A DNA stretch of 64,000 bases from Sabellastarte sp. h YS-2021 (GCA_964017235.1 OZ024931.1:102008221-102072220), one strand, 5' to 3'. Counted from the stretch's first letter, positions 11,591-24,552 are shown. Made by a program: numbers and translations. The notes: a model not told the origin generated them from the sequence alone.

Positions 11591-11985
11591 GGCTTAATTT
11601 TACCAAATTTTTTATCAACCTATAATCAATTACCCGTCAATCAGTCAATTATGGCCTGATTGATCCCAATATTGACTGGCGTTTAGATTCTTATGTCAGG
11701 AATATGCATACTAAATTTGGCTCACCCACACCCGGTACTTTCTGAGGAAATCTGATGAAAAGTTGTTTAAACTTTTGATCATGTGACCTTGATAAAGGTT
11801 AAAGGTCAAATTTATGCCTGTCAAAAAATTTCCCACGCCTATAGAAGATAACTGCCAAATGTCATGACAAATGGATAGGCCTAATATCAAGGGAGATATT
11901 CAAGGGAGACGATAATGCGGCGGCTGACTGAAAACTGCGGGTGAAAACAATAAGCGTCCAGTTTTCAAGGGACGCTTAATGATAC
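11591..11985 (-). repeat. Dispersed repeat, also at 48700-48890 and 57245-57400
   Basis: Reverse-complement matches are visible. The part containing TGACTGGCGTTTAG and ACCCGGTACTTTCTGA matches 57245-57400. The part containing ATCATGTGACCTTGATAAAG, CATAAATTTGACCT (reverse) and AAAACAATAAGCGTC matches 48700-48890. It therefore appears to be the end region of an element of which other parts are in the ABCC1 region. Confidence 0.6.
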
Positions 11986-12084
11986 ATGAAATACTCCTGT
12001 ACACAACTTTATAAAAAGGCTCATTTGTGTGGTGTACTATGTGAAATCCTGGATTACAGTTAGACAAGAAACCCAAGATGTGTA

Positions 12085-12380
12085 ATCATTTGTGGTTTGT
12101 GGTAATTCATTATCAGCACCCAACCTAGTTAAAATAAACAAAGTCAGAGGGGGAGCAGATAGACCTTCCCTCAGATTTGAGGGACTTGGATGGTATAATT
12201 CTGAGGACTGAATAACCGGTAACAAATATTGCCATGGCAGCACTATTTAATGTGTCTTGGGGTTAAAAATATTTTTAGGGGTTCTTTGCATTCCAAACCC
12301 CTGCATGGATTGGAACTAATTAGCTTTTCAACGATACCTGGCAACAAGTATTGCCATGACAACACTTTTTCTGTTTCTTG
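12085..12380 (-). repeat. Interspersed repeat, partner of 531-665
   Basis: Positions 12085-12215 match 531-665 in reverse orientation. A second internal duplication, AACAARTATTGCCATG, occurs at 12222 and 12348. The family is not known to me. The 68-codon ORF here is not a gene. Confidence 0.5.
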
Positions 12381-12782
12381 AACTTTTTAATATATTTTCT
12401 TACATATATATCTTTATTTACGGTTTTTACTCACACACTCTCATAGATCAACAGAGTGTGAGGGTAGCCAACCTACCATCGGGTCTGTACATTTAGTTTC
12501 ATACACAGTATGATTATTTATTGATGCACACAACACTAGAGCTATATATGCTTACACTTATATTGTATGCTTGTAAGAGTCACATGACCGCCTTTTTTAA
12601 CACAAACAACACCAAAAAATTTATTATAAGTCCCCATTCTTTCTCAAAATTTTTATGCTCAAAATTTAGTTTTGATACTTGTCTGTGCTCTTTGTAAACA
12701 TGTTTAGCTTTCCAACTGATCTCTTCCATCATTAATTCAGAACTACTTCTTGACTTTCTGAAAATGCAGCTTTTTATCAATT

Positions 12783-12965
12783 CATTTTTGGGGGTTTTAG
12801 GTCACTTTCAACACTGTACAGGTCATATCACGATGGGTAGTTTTGTAGGCAGAGGAAACCAGTATATACAGTTGGTCAAGGTTCTGTACTGTAAACTGCC
12901 AACCAGCTATAAGCAACTACCAACTTTCTCACATAAGGTTCGGGTTTGAACCACCAACCTCAGGG
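12783..12965 (-). repeat. tRNA-derived SINE
   Basis: Minus-strand copy of the family at 14690-14909. It includes the 3' end (reverse of GGGGTTTTAGGTCACTTTCA at 12788) and, at 12944-12953, a B-box-like motif (GGTTCAAACC on the minus strand). Confidence 0.75.
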
Positions 12966-13019
12966 GTGGGAGGCATATGTTAACTTTTTGTCAAAAGAAT
13001 AAATGTATTAATTGGACAG

Positions 13020-13525
13020 GAGTTTACTTATTTTAGGTACTCCAAATTTTTGCTGCCATAAACTTGATAGTTGTATTTGTTGTGAGAATAATACTTTCTT
13101 CCACTTCCTTTCAAAAGCCTTTAACTTTGCTACAGTGTATAAAAAGATGAACCAATGATTCTGGTAACTCTATACAAAAGGAACATGTTGGGAACAGAAG
13201 TATTTCAATATTGTACTTACACGTATCCAAGATTCTATGAATAATCTTATATTGCATCTAGATAAGAAAATTTTCCTTTATGGTGTAAAGATACTTTCTA
13301 AAAATATTTTTCTAGTCAGACGGTTCAGTCCTCATCCCATTTGTGTTTAAAGTTCATATCTGTGTTCTGTTTATTAAATATGTGATAAAAGAATTTACTC
13401 TTTGTGCTTCTGGTTATGAGAGTTACCAAATCATTTGGTATATGCATGAGGCCTCACAATATTTTCCAACTTTGTTGTTGTTTTTCTAAGATACTGATTG
13501 ATTACGTTTTTAGCCTAAAAATTTA
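13020..13525 (-). pseudogene. L1/Tx1-like LINE ORF2, C-terminal remnant
   Basis: Minus-strand frames give DLVTLITRSTKSKFFYHIF, then after frame breaks MQYKIIHRILDTCKYNIEIL, PTCSFCIELPESLVHLFIHC and SKVKGF. This is the order of the C-terminal end of L1/Tx1-type ORF2 proteins, with the CxxC..H..C zinc-like motif (CSFC..HLFIHC). Several frameshifts and stops make it dead. It is a separate insertion from the long ORF2 at 15770-19464, because both contain the same C-terminal region. Confidence 0.7.
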
Positions 13526-13719
13526 CTCATGTTAGGTTAAATTTAGTGACTAGTTCAAGTTTACTTATAAACTTTCCATCTTTATCTATGATATCGCCTA
13601 TATATTCAATCCCATGATTGAACCATTTTGGAGAATATAAAGTGTCAGCTGAAATTTTTGGGTTATACCAGATAGGAGATGATAGAAACTGGTCACTTGT
13701 TTGAACATCCTTCAGCTCA

Positions 13720-14230
13720 TAGAAGTTGATACTTGGTTGGGACATTGGCTACGGAGTGTAGGTGTGCAATGTCATGGTGTGAACTTGATTTGACCTTTGA
13801 CCTTGCTGCAGTGATTTGAGTTTGAAAATCTTGTCTGGGCTATATCTTGGAAACAATAAAGTGTAAAAAGTTGATACTTGGTAGGGACATTGATAAGGGA
13901 GTGTAGATGTGCAACATCATGGCATGACCTTAATTTGACCTGTGGCCTTGCTGTAGTGACCTTGACATATAAAATCTTGTCCGTGCTATATCTCTGAAAC
14001 TGTAAGATGTAGGAAGTTGATACTTGATGGGACATTGGTTAAAGGGTTTTAGGTGTACAACATCATGGTGTGACCTTGAATTAACCTTAGACCTTGTCAT
14101 AGTGAGCATCAGTTTTAAGATCTTGTCCGGGCTACTTCTTGGATTCCATAAGGTGTAGAAGGTTGACACTTGGTAGAGACATTTGTAAGGGCGTGTAGGT
14201 GTGCATCATGGTGTGACCTTTTTGCTCTGC
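13720..14230 (+). repeat. Tandem array, ~145 bp unit, 3.5 copies
   Basis: The landmark AAGTTGATACTTGGTNGGGACATTG recurs at about 13722, 13870, 14012 and 14156. Each unit also carries TGACCTTG and ATCTTGTC..GGGCTA blocks. Units are roughly 80% alike by eye. Confidence 0.8.
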
Positions 14231-14689
14231 AAAAGTGTGTTCATCTGCCATATTTGAGACATCTTTCTCTTATGACAAAGATTATGGATTGCTGCAACTG
14301 ATTATTATATGCACTATAATTGTGCTATTTCCATTGACAGCTAATCTCCAATTAATAAAATTTACAGCTTCATAATTTTTAGTTTACTGAATAATGGAGT
14401 CATCTTGCTAAGTTGCTATTGAATTGTCTTGTTTAAGTACTTTATCTTTACATACATTTTCTTTCTCTTAGATGTTATTTTCACTGTTTAAACATTATTT
14501 GGAGCTTTATATAACTGAAACTGCTCTGAAAGTATCCCAATCTTTGTACTGTTTCACTACTTCTAATATCTTATGGTGTTGAAAACTATTTCCCCATGCA
14601 GGCTGTGGGGTATGGGCATCTCTGATGCTATTTTATACTTTTTAATTTCAATTATTTTTTTAGTTACATAAGCTATTTTTTTTTTTGAG
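14231..14689. other. No gene recognised
   Basis: AT-rich spacer between the 145 bp array and a SINE. No coding or RNA signal is supported. Confidence 0.4.
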
Positions 14690-14909
14690 GGGGCTCGGTG
14701 GTGTAGCGGTTAGAGTTCTCACCTCCAACCTCTGTAGCCGCTGGTTCGAATCTCGCTTCATGTTGGAAAGTTGGTACTTACTTGCCGATGCCCGGTGGTT
14801 TACAATGCATAATCTTGACCAACTAGTATGCACTGGTTCCTCCACCCGTAAACTACCCGTCGCAATATGACCCTGGCTGTTGAACGCGACGTAAAACAAC
14901 AAATAAATC
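14690..14909 (+). repeat. tRNA-derived SINE, most complete copy
   Basis: The head has RNA polymerase III promoter-like blocks: GTAGCGGTTAGAG (A-box region, ~14704) and GGTTCGAATC (B-box, 14743-14752) at tRNA-like spacing. A body shared with three other copies follows, and then a 3' end with GAACGCGACGTAAAAC and an AAATAAATC tail. The tRNA-like part is flanked by no mature tRNA structure, so this is not a tRNA gene. Confidence 0.85.
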
Positions 14910-15420
14910 TAAAATCTAAGCTATTTTTGATACCTCTTGTGTAAGTAATTCTACTAATATGGCCTATAATTTGACATATAATTTTATTGATTCAAATTCA
15001 TTGTCAGCATTTTCAATTATTTCACCTATTGCAGATACATAGAAAAATTATGTTGGAGTATATTATTGCAGTTACCTGATAATTGTGAAAAATAACTCAA
15101 ATGTTTTATTGCAAAATGTTTCCTGAAGGAAAATAATATCACCACCCTGCTTTGTAAACCACAACAATGACATCTCTTTTGCTGCAAATTTACACCTTGA
15201 CAATCGCAGAGAGACAGAAAGTATTGATACATAAAGGTCACACATCACACTTTCCAAAAAAAATCAAATTAAGTTGCCCACTATGTTTTCGTTTGTACTG
15301 GAAAACATGTTTGCATATTTATTTAGGTGTCATACATGTTTAAATGTGATATTCAAACAATTAAACAACTACTGGTAAATCTTCCTAGCCTACTTTATGA
15401 ATATAGAAATACAAAAAGAA
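14910..15420. other. No gene recognised
   Basis: AT-rich sequence. Short antisense ORFs (15026-15257) have no recognisable motif. Confidence 0.4.
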
Positions 15421-18400
15421 GACTTTTATATTTATTTATTTTTTTTAAATATTTTATTGCCTCATTGTTATACAGTACAGCAAAATAAAAATACGTAAAA
15501 AAGTAACAGTTTAAGTTTAGCAAAATTGTACTTTTTGTTGCTATAGCAAGATTGATTTGATATATATACATACCATAGAAGTTTAATAGTTTAAATCAGC
15601 ATTATTTATACACAACATTTAGTGTAAAAGATAACAATCACTTGAGTAATGGTTAGAGGGTCTGCAAACACCATTAACATTTACTCTTAGTCTATAAACA
15701 TAAGTATATATTGATACAATAACATAGTACTGTTTCATAATCATTGGTCTACATTTCTTTGAGTCTTTATTAATCAAAATAATTGTATAAATTGCCAAAA
15801 AAATTGTCAAATGCTTCTAGATTTTCATGTAAAATATAACTCATTCTCAAAATTTCTAGTTTTTCTTTTACTATATATATAAAGTTAGGAAATGCTATTC
15901 GCTGATTATTAGATCGATGTTTATTAATGTACCATTTTCCTAACAATATAATGTAATTAAACACAAACTGTACATACTCATAAATGAAGGAGGTTCTGAA
16001 GAATCCAAAAATTATTTCACATATTGTGAAATTGAACTTTATATTAGTTATGTTATATAGCCATATGCTAACCTCCTTCCAAAAGTTATTTAAGTCATTA
16101 CAGTAGTAAAAGTGGCGCTCTATATATAGTGTCAGTTTGAATGCAGTAATTACAGGTTTTTGAAGAAGCTATCTCCCATTTGTAGATTATATCGGCAATT
16201 AATGGTTCTTTTTAAAACTTTGTATTGGAATGTCTGTAGGGCTCTTTGGTTATTTTATATATTAATGTAAACACAGATTTCCACTCAATATGTTCCAAAA
16301 AAGGAAATAAATCCAACCAAGTTTCTACAGCTGTGGGTTCTTTAACCATATCTCTTATTAATTCTGAATATACTTTCCTCCTTGTAATTCTGGTAATTTC
16401 TGTTACTCTGTTGTTAAGAATTAAGCTAAATTTGCCGTATACTTACATGTTATATTTTGGAATAGCATCCAATAGGGAGTATATATTGACAATGTTTGTG
16501 TTACATTCTGGCCTTGCCCTTAAGTTTTTAGCTGTTGCCAATTTTTTCTCACTATCTAAAAGGTCAACTCTTTTTAGATTGATTAAGTCAATATCTAATC
16601 CTAATTCTTTTGGGTGGATATGTGATTTGTTTATAGTGATCTGATTGTTTAAGAATAAATACTCATTTAAAATGTTTTGCAGATTTCCACATTTGTTTTT
16701 TATTTTAAACCATGCCTGTAGGGTTTGCTGATGGAACTTTGAACTTTTACTGATGTCATCATATGCTGGTTTGTGGTCTAACATAAACTTTTTAAGGCCA
16801 CATACATTTAAAAAGAGGTTCAAGTATTTACCAGCTTCTACAAGTAAATTCTTTATGAAGGATATTTTTTGAGCTTCTTGGAAAGCAAACACCTTCGGCA
16901 TTTTTAAGCCACCGCTGTCTATAGGTGCTATTACAGTTTCTCTCTTAACTCTTGGAGGTTTATGGTTCCATAAAAAGTTAAAAATTATTTTGTCTAACTG
17001 TTCCAAAATGTATTTTGGTGTGAAAGTAGTGCCGAATAGATGTACAACTTGAGATAGTATTAACGTTTTGATTATCATGATACGTCCTTTCCAAGATAAG
17101 CTTCTTTGTCTCCAGATTTGTAAGATGTCATTATAGTTCAAGTTAATACTTTCACTCTAATCTGAAGAAAACCAAATGCCCAGTGTTTTGAAAGGACCTT
17201 CATTAATCTTAAGATTTGATAATTCACTTGGTAAGTCCGATCTTTTTAACACTGTAGGTCCCAGTTGTACAATTTCACACTACTCAAGATTTAGTTTTAA
17301 ACCTGATATTTTTTGAAATTTTAGGAATTCAGCTATTGTTAGTTTTAAGGAGTCAAGGTTCTGTATTAAAATAGTAGTGTTATCAGCTAGTTGAAAAATC
17401 TTGTATTCCCAATTGTCAATAGTAATACCTTTTGCATCTTTATTGGCTCTTAATTTAATAGACAATATTTCTGCTACCAGTATAAATAATAGAGCTGACA
17501 ATGGACAACCTTGACGAATTCCTCTTCCTAATGTAAAGTTTCTTGAGAAGTGGCCATTGTTAATTGTACATGAATTTATGTTAGTATATAAAAGCTTTAT
17601 CCAAGCTCTAAAGGTTTGGCCAAAATTATATGCTTTTAAAGATTCAAATAAAAAATCCCATTCAATAGTGTCAAATGCTTTTTTGAAGTCAATTATCTTC
17701 TATGGATCTTATGTTTTGACTTATAAAACGTCCTTTTATATATCCCACCTGATCTGGATTGATCAAATCTGAGATTACTTTTTGTAATCTTGTAGCTAGA
17801 GCTTTGGCAAGTATCTTGTAGTCTGTTGCCAAGAGTGAGACAGGCCTCCAGGATTTTAAATACCTAAGGTCCTTACCATTTTTTTGGACTTAGACAAAGC
17901 ACACCCCTTTTTTGACTATCACTTAATTCACCATGTTGTAAGGAATACCTAAAACTTTCAAATACCATATTTTTATATCAATCCAGAAGAACTTGTAAAA
18001 GTTGGTTGTGAAACCATCTAGTCCTGGAAACTTGTCATTTGACATTTCTTTTAAAGCTGATGATAGTTCCATGACCGTCAATGAAGAGTTTAAAAATTTA
18101 TTCTGCTCTTCATTTAATTTTGGTATATCATCTGTCTCAAGAAATTCAGTTATCAGAGTTTTACTTTCTTCTATGCATTTATTGGTTGTATAGAGTTTTT
18201 CAAAAAAGGAGGCTTGCTCTTCTGAAATAATTATTGGCGTTTTGATCACAGTACCTTTAGAATCGACCACCGATTTCATGTGTTTATTATTATAATTTTG
18301 TTTCTCTAAATTGAGGAAGTATTTTGTATTTTTCTCTCCTTCCTCTGTAAAAAGTGCTTTAGATCGTAATATTACGCCATTGGTTTCTTCTGTTTGGATG

Positions 18401-19480
18401 GTTTCACATTCCTTTTTGCAATTCTCGTATTCTCTTAACATTGTTTGGTCATTGGTTAAGTTAAAATTTTCTTCTAGTTTTGATAGTTTATTCAATATTT
18501 CTTTTTCCCTCATATTTTTACATCTTGCCTTGTGACCAGCGTAAGTCATAGTTTCCGTCCTAATTTTACTTTTAGTAAATTCCCACAAGAAGCTTTTATT
18601 ATTAAACGGATTATCTGACAAGATATGGGCAATGGCATCTTTAACCATCTTTATATAATCTTTGTCTTTTAATAAGATATTGTTAAATTTCCAAGAGCCA
18701 TTGCCCCTTTCTTGTCTTTCTAATAGTTTTAGACTAATACTTATTAGGCTGTGATCTGTGCCAAGGCCTGGTTTAATTGTAGTACTTTCTATTTCAGATT
18801 CTAAAGATACTGATATTATAAAAAAGCCCAGCCTACTTTCAACTATACCACTGTGACTTTTTCCTCTCCAAGTGAACTGACTTTTGTCTTGGTCTCTTAA
18901 CCTCCATATATCAACTAATGAAAATTCATCTATGAATTGGATGAGATTATCTCTATATGAAGAAGGTTGTGTACCTATCCCTTCTCTTTTGTCAAGATCA
19001 TCATTTAAATTAGTATTAAAGTCGTCTCCAATGATCATAGGTTTATCATTATAATTTTTGAAAATTTTATTTAAATTTACCAAGAAATTATTCTGTAGAG
19101 TTATGTTACATTTAGTTGGTGCATAAATATTTACAATTATTGTGTCTCTATTATTTATTTCAGTATGTATGAGCAATATTCTTCCTTCTTTGTCAATTTC
19201 ATTGGCTTTGATTATGAGTTGGGCATTCAATTGTTCCGGAATTAATAGAGCAACTGCCCTACTACTGCTAGACCCACGTGAAAAGTAGATTTCCCCTTTA
19301 TATTTTTTTTTTCATATTTCTTCAACTGAAACATCAGAGTGTGTTTCTTGTAACATAATTAAACCTTTTTTTTGCTCGTTTAACCATTTAAACAATGTGT
19401 TCCTTTTAGATTTACATCGCAATCCTCTACAATTTAAAGAATATATGTCTAAGTTGGTATTCATGATTGCCGGATTTCAA
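15421..19480 (-). mobile_element. L1/Tx1-like LINE, ORF2 part and 3' end
   Basis: The element is read on the minus strand. ORF2 begins at 19464 and ends near 15770. A 3' UTR follows with an AATAAAATATTT polyadenylation-type signal at ~15455, and then an A-rich tail at 15445-15421, where the element ends. The 5' part (ORF1) is not adjacent. The nearest L1-type ORF1 on the same strand is 5 kb away at 24553-25560. Confidence 0.75.
15768..19464 (-). pseudogene. L1/Tx1-like ORF2: endonuclease and reverse transcriptase
   Basis: This encodes the protein that nicks target DNA and reverse-transcribes the element's RNA. The start is the ATG at 19464 (MNTNLDIYSLNCRGLRCKSK), typical of an APE-type endonuclease N-terminus. 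The ETHSDVSVEE block carries the catalytic Glu. A stop near 19318 replaces a tryptophan position. The longest open part (19230-17923) gives VNIYAPTKCN, GDDFNTNL, LGTDHSLIS (SDH-like catalytic motif) and the RT entry motif NDKFPGLDGFTTNFYKFFW. After frame breaks near 17900 and a small deletion near 17705 come IDFKKAFDTIEWDFL, GIRQGCPLSALLFILVAEIL and the active-site box. That box reads LADNTT in place of the usual ADD, so a catalytic Asp is lost. The C-terminal region (FLWNHKPPRVKRET at ~17000) continues with frameshifts to about 15770. It is inactive. Confidence 0.85.
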
Positions 19481-19599
19481 ACTTGTGTGTCCCACTTAAC
19501 AATTCTAAGCATCTTATTACTGCTACAATTTGTGCTAACTTTCGCAATTTTTTTTAATATGACTGATTGCTATACATAAAAACAGGTATGTTTATTTAT

Positions 19600-19757
19600 T
19601 TTACTTGGGGTTTTATGTCGCTTTCAACACTGTACAGGTCATATCACGACTGGTAGTTGGAAGGGCAGAGGAAACCAGTACATACAGTTCGTTAGGGTTC
19701 TGTACTGTAAACTGCCGACCAACGGCAAGCAACTACCAGCTTTCCCACTTGTATGAG
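19600..19757 (-). repeat. tRNA-derived SINE, head missing
   Basis: Minus-strand copy of the same family as 14690-14909. It has the 3' end and body (CGACTGGTAGTTGGAAGGGC, TGTACTGTAAACTGCC) but no B-box head. It lies just upstream of the L1-like ORF2. Confidence 0.75.
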
Positions 19758-19859
19758 GCTAAACAGAAGGATATACAGTATTTCATGGCTTTTACAAATA
19801 CAATAAATAAATCAACAGCTATTCTTTTTTTCAGTAAAAAAAGAAGAGAAAAAACACCT

Positions 19860-21640
19860 AGAAATCTATAATCAAAATAATGTTATTCACTTACAACTAA
19901 CTATGTTTAACACTTGACTAATATATGAACCAACTCTAACATTTTTAATACATAAAGTGGTTTATTCAATGAAACAGGATATATGTGTTTCACCACTACA
20001 ATGACGAAATGACTTTTCTGAGTGATGCTCTATACTTGTTAATTTCGCTAAAGTTTACATATGTGTAAGTCCAAATTATTTACATATTTACTATCAAATA
20101 AAATTAACTAGGAATTACTTACACTCATTACTTTTGACAAATGTATTTATACTAATAATATCAGCCTAAATGCTGTTTCTACATTCTTTCCAGAATGAAA
20201 TAATATATGTATATTTAGGTTTACCATTCTATCTTTTTAAAGTGTTAAACGGTTATCATTATATTTTTTATGGATTGCTATTAATGGACACACTTTTTAA
20301 CAAGCTCTAGGAATGACGTTAAGTCCACTTTCCTATGTTCATTTCTAAGGCATGCACAACATAATGTTTTATTGTACAACAATAGACTAGATCGTTTATT
20401 TATCCCAGTTAACTATGTAATATCTATCATTTTAAATTTTCTCTTATTTCACAACTCTGTGCTTTGGGCTTATTACATTTACAGTGGTTTATCGATGCTT
20501 CAGAAACAATGCCTTCAGAAAGACTACTTGTCACTTCAACTTCTACAAAGTGCACATCATGAAGCATGAAATTATATATGTTTTCAAGTTTACCATCCTA
20601 TGTTTTTTCCTGAAAAAAATATTGCAGTTATGTTAAGTATGAATACCTTAGACAAGAATTGGGTTGCTATTCATCTATAATAAAGAAATTATCTTATGTA
20701 TGTTCATTACTAATATCTGCCTAACATAATGTTATAAGACAGAAGACAAGGTATTACATTTGATTCAGTTATTTGTACAACATTCTCCCATTTCACTTAT
20801 TTCACATATCTGTACTTTAGACTTATTGGGTTTATATTGGTTTATCGATTCAGAAACAATGTCTTCGGAGAGACTACTAATAACTTCAACATGAATACAG
20901 TTGCTACACTCCATTAAGAATGAAATTATATATGTTTTCAAGTCTTCTATGTTTTATCCTAAAAGATTATAAAATTTGAATTCATTATCCTTGACAAGAG
21001 CACTATTTCTACACAAATGAAGATATCTTTCCTATGTTCATGTTAATATATACATGACATTATGTTATACTGCATGACAGTGATATCTATCAATCTACAA
21101 TTCCAATGTTTTAAAACAATGTTTTAGACTTATTATTGATACAAAAGTTTATTGATGTTTCAGAATTAGTGCCTTCAGACAGACTACTTGTAATTTCAAT
21201 GTAAACTCAGATGGCACACACCATCCAGAAAGACTACTAATAACTTCAACATAAATACAGTTGCTACACTCCATTAAGAATGAAATTATATGTATTTTCA
21301 AGTCTTATGTGTTTTATCCTAAACGGTTAGAAGATTTGAATTAATGACCCTTGACAAGAATACCATTTCTACACAAATGAAGTTATCTTTCCTATGTTTA
21401 TGTTAATATATACACAACATTTTTTTATACTGCATGACAGTAATATCTATTAATCTACAATTTCAATGTTTTAAAACAATGTTTTGGACTTGTTATTGAT
21501 ATAAAAGTTTATTGATGTTTCAGAACCCATGCCTTCAGACAGACTACTTGTAATTTCAGCATAAACACGGTTGGTACACACCATCCACATCATTGATCAG
21601 TATCATGATAAGCAATAGCTATCTATGTAGAGACTTGTTA
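19860..21640. repeat. AT-rich degenerate tandem repeat, ~358 bp unit
   Basis: The landmark GAAATTATATATGTTTTCAAG and its variants recur near 20207, 20570, 20930 and 21287, giving a period of about 357-370 bp. Each unit also has CAGACTACTTGTAANTTCAA and ATTTCTACACAAATGAAG. No coding potential is visible, and the family is not known to me. Confidence 0.65.
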
Positions 21641-22502
21641 AATGAACAGTACTTTGCATAAATTAGATAACTAACTTTTGGCAAGATTGATGTGTATAAA
21701 TGATTACTTTTATACGTGGAAGTAGCTCTTGGTCATTGATGAGAAAGGTATTTATTTTTGTTACATATGTAGATACCCTTTGCCTTTTAAGCTGAAAAAC
21801 AAATATATAGTTCAAAGAGTTACATTATATTTTGTAATAACACTTCACAAACTTTTTTTGAATTTTACATATGTTTACTAATATATATTAATATATATTA
21901 GTAATAATACCAAATGACATCCCATCTATATTCAGGCATCTCTTGTTCTGTTGTGCAATTAGTACAAAGCAATAAGAGTTACATTATGTTTTACAATAAC
22001 TCCTCCATGCTCCTTATCTCACTTATTCACTAATTCTTTTAAATTTATAAATGGTTACAAATATATGTTACTAATACATCTAAAATAGGTTACATCTGTA
22101 GTAGGCTATCCACTTTACATGCACTGCTTCAATTACTTCACAAAATTACTTTTTCTTGAAACAGTATGAAACAATACTGCTGACAGTATGTTTTACTGAT
22201 AGCTGGTCCATGTTAATAGATACTTTCCTTCTTTATTGCTACAAACATAGTTCCATTTTTAAGTTTACAAATATTTTAAGATATATAGCTGACTAACAAT
22301 TACAAACAACCAAACAGTTATTACTCTGCAATAATAAGACTTAATATAATTCAGTGAACTAGCTAAACTTTGCCAATCAAGATTTAAAGAAGAACTTAAT
22401 TTCTTAATGTTTTTGACTTTTCTTGTACTCTGTGGAACTAGTCAAACTGTACAAAATCAATCAGTATGAGGCAATACTACGGGTGTTATATTATACAGAC
22501 AA
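21641..22502. other. AT-rich sequence, start of a second degenerate repeat
   Basis: No gene. From 22255 a motif series (GATATATAGCTGACTAACAA, ACCAAACAGTTATTACTCTG, AACTAGTCAAACTGTACAAA) begins that recurs at 22893-23110, 23190-23380 and 23420-23540. Confidence 0.5.
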
Positions 22503-22885
22503 CTAATTCCAATTCCAATTCAACTTTTATAGCACTTAATCTCTGCCGAAGTGACAGACTCTAAGGCGCAACATCATCAGCATAGTTACAAAAATCATTG
22601 TCCTTATCCATAGCTATGATCGACATCACGGAGAACGCCATATGAGGTGGAAAATACTAAGGAGGATAAGCTTGGCAGAATAGGTATGCCTTAAGTTTTT
22701 TTCTGAAGGAAGCAATAGAAGTGGCAGATCGTACATCATCAGGGAGTTCATTCCATATTTTGGGAGCATCATATGCAAAGCTTAGACCAAACTGCTTTGT
22801 GGATTTGTAAATAGATGGTTGGTATTGAGGAACATGTAGAATTATACCATCAGATTGACTAGTTCGTATTAATAGGCATTTTTCC
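22503..22885 (-). pseudogene. L2/CR1-like LINE, 3' fragment
   Basis: The minus-strand translation gives RTSQSDGIILHVPQYQPSIY, then FGLSFAYDAPKIWNELPDDV, then a C-terminus ending AYLFCQAYPP. It is clearly the same family as 43014-43943. The 3' end carries short AATTCC repeats (22506-22524) as expected for this LINE group. It is a 5'-truncated insertion of about 0.38 kb that splits the AT-rich repeat. Confidence 0.8.
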
Positions 22886-24550
22886 ATTTTTTTTAGGTTA
22901 CAAATATTCGAAAATATATAGCTGACCAGCAAATAGAAAACAGGAAACACTTATTACTCTGCATTAATGTTCCTTATATGATGTAGTGAACTAGCCAAAC
23001 TTTGTCACTCAAGATTAAGAAATTTACTTAATTTCTTATTTTTTTTCTCTTTGCTTATACCTTGTGGTACTGGTCTAACTGTACAAAATCAATTAGTATG
23101 AAGCTGACATTATGTTTGACATTATGTTCTACAGACTGCTGGTCCATATTAGTAGACATTTTCCAATTTTAAGGTTACAAACAATATTCCATTTTTAAGG
23201 TTACAAATACTTGAAAATATATTGCTGGCCAGCCATTACGAACAACCAAACAGTTATTACTCTGCAATAATGAAGACATTATTATTACGAGTGAATTAGT
23301 TAAATTTTGTTAATCAGAATTTAAACATGAGTCAAACTGTACAAAGTCTCTCAGTATGAAGCATTACTGCTAACATTGTATTTTACCTACAGCTGGTCAA
23401 TATTAATAGGTATTTTTTCTATTTTTAAGATTACGAATATTTAAAAAATATATATATGTGACTAGCAATTATAAGCAACCAAACAGTTGTTGCTCTACAA
23501 TAATAAAGATATTATGTATTCCCGTGAACTAGCAAAACTTCCTTATTATATTGCAGGTTAACTTTTTATTAAAATATAGAATTTTGACCAATTGGCTGTA
23601 TTACCTATATTACCTTTTGAAGCAATAGAGATTGAGACCATCTAAGTGTTTGTAGATCATTAGATATGTTACCATTTTCTTCTCACTTAGAAAACTATTA
23701 CAACTCAACCATTGAATTACTTCTTCACATTATTGCTTAGTTTAAACAAAACTTTATTAAGCACAAATGATCATCAACACATTACTGCCAGATAATTGAG
23801 TACTTAGTTTAATGTTTCAGCTGGATGACAGGCAATCTAAATCTTTTCTCCAATGTTATACAAATATCAAATAGCTAGTACACACAATAAATTTGTCCTT
23901 TTTTATATCAGCTCCTACTATAACTTTCTTGGGTGATACACTACATTATATATGTGTACCATATTTCTCCCGAATCACAGGTGAATCACAATCGATTACA
24001 ATACATTATTGGTAACTAGCTGTGCCTTACCTCTAAACTTATGCAAATGATAGTTCATTACAATGAATTTTTATTTCAAATCTTACATAAGCTTTGAAAT
24101 TTGTAATATTTATAACTATTCATAGTCTTACATAAAAGCCTGGTGGCTGATCATACTACTTGGGTTCATCACACATAAGTGCCAGATAGTTTTACAAATG
24201 TATCCATTTATACATAAATAACAGCTGATCATTATACTGTTTCTAATCTTCACATAAAACCATTGCTGTACTGTTACTAACCATGTGCAAATGTCAGGTC
24301 TCAATTGACATAAAACAATCGTAATACTATCTCTAATATTGGACAAATGTCAGGTATGGATCGCAATACTGTGTCCAATTCCATACTAATTTCAGTGTTT
24401 GATTGAAATACTGTCTCTAATCTTGCACATATATTTGTCCAACACTTTGCTGTGTTCTTTTACAAATGCTAGGTTTCAAACTCTAGAAATGTATAAATGT
24501 CTGGTAGCTGATACTATTTTCTCCTCACTATTGGATACAATATTTATAAC
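22886..24550. repeat. AT-rich degenerate repeats
   Basis: Three more diverged units of the series begun at 22255 run to about 23540. Beyond that, to 24550, the sequence is AT-rich with loosely repeated ACTGTCTCTAATCTTGCACA-type words. I see no gene. Confidence 0.5.
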
Positions 24551-24552
24551 AC

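Noticed and set aside
14690-14770. A tRNA gene on the + strand
   Set aside because: A- and B-box-like blocks are present, but the acceptor and anticodon stems do not pair and the sequence continues into a SINE body seen at three other loci.
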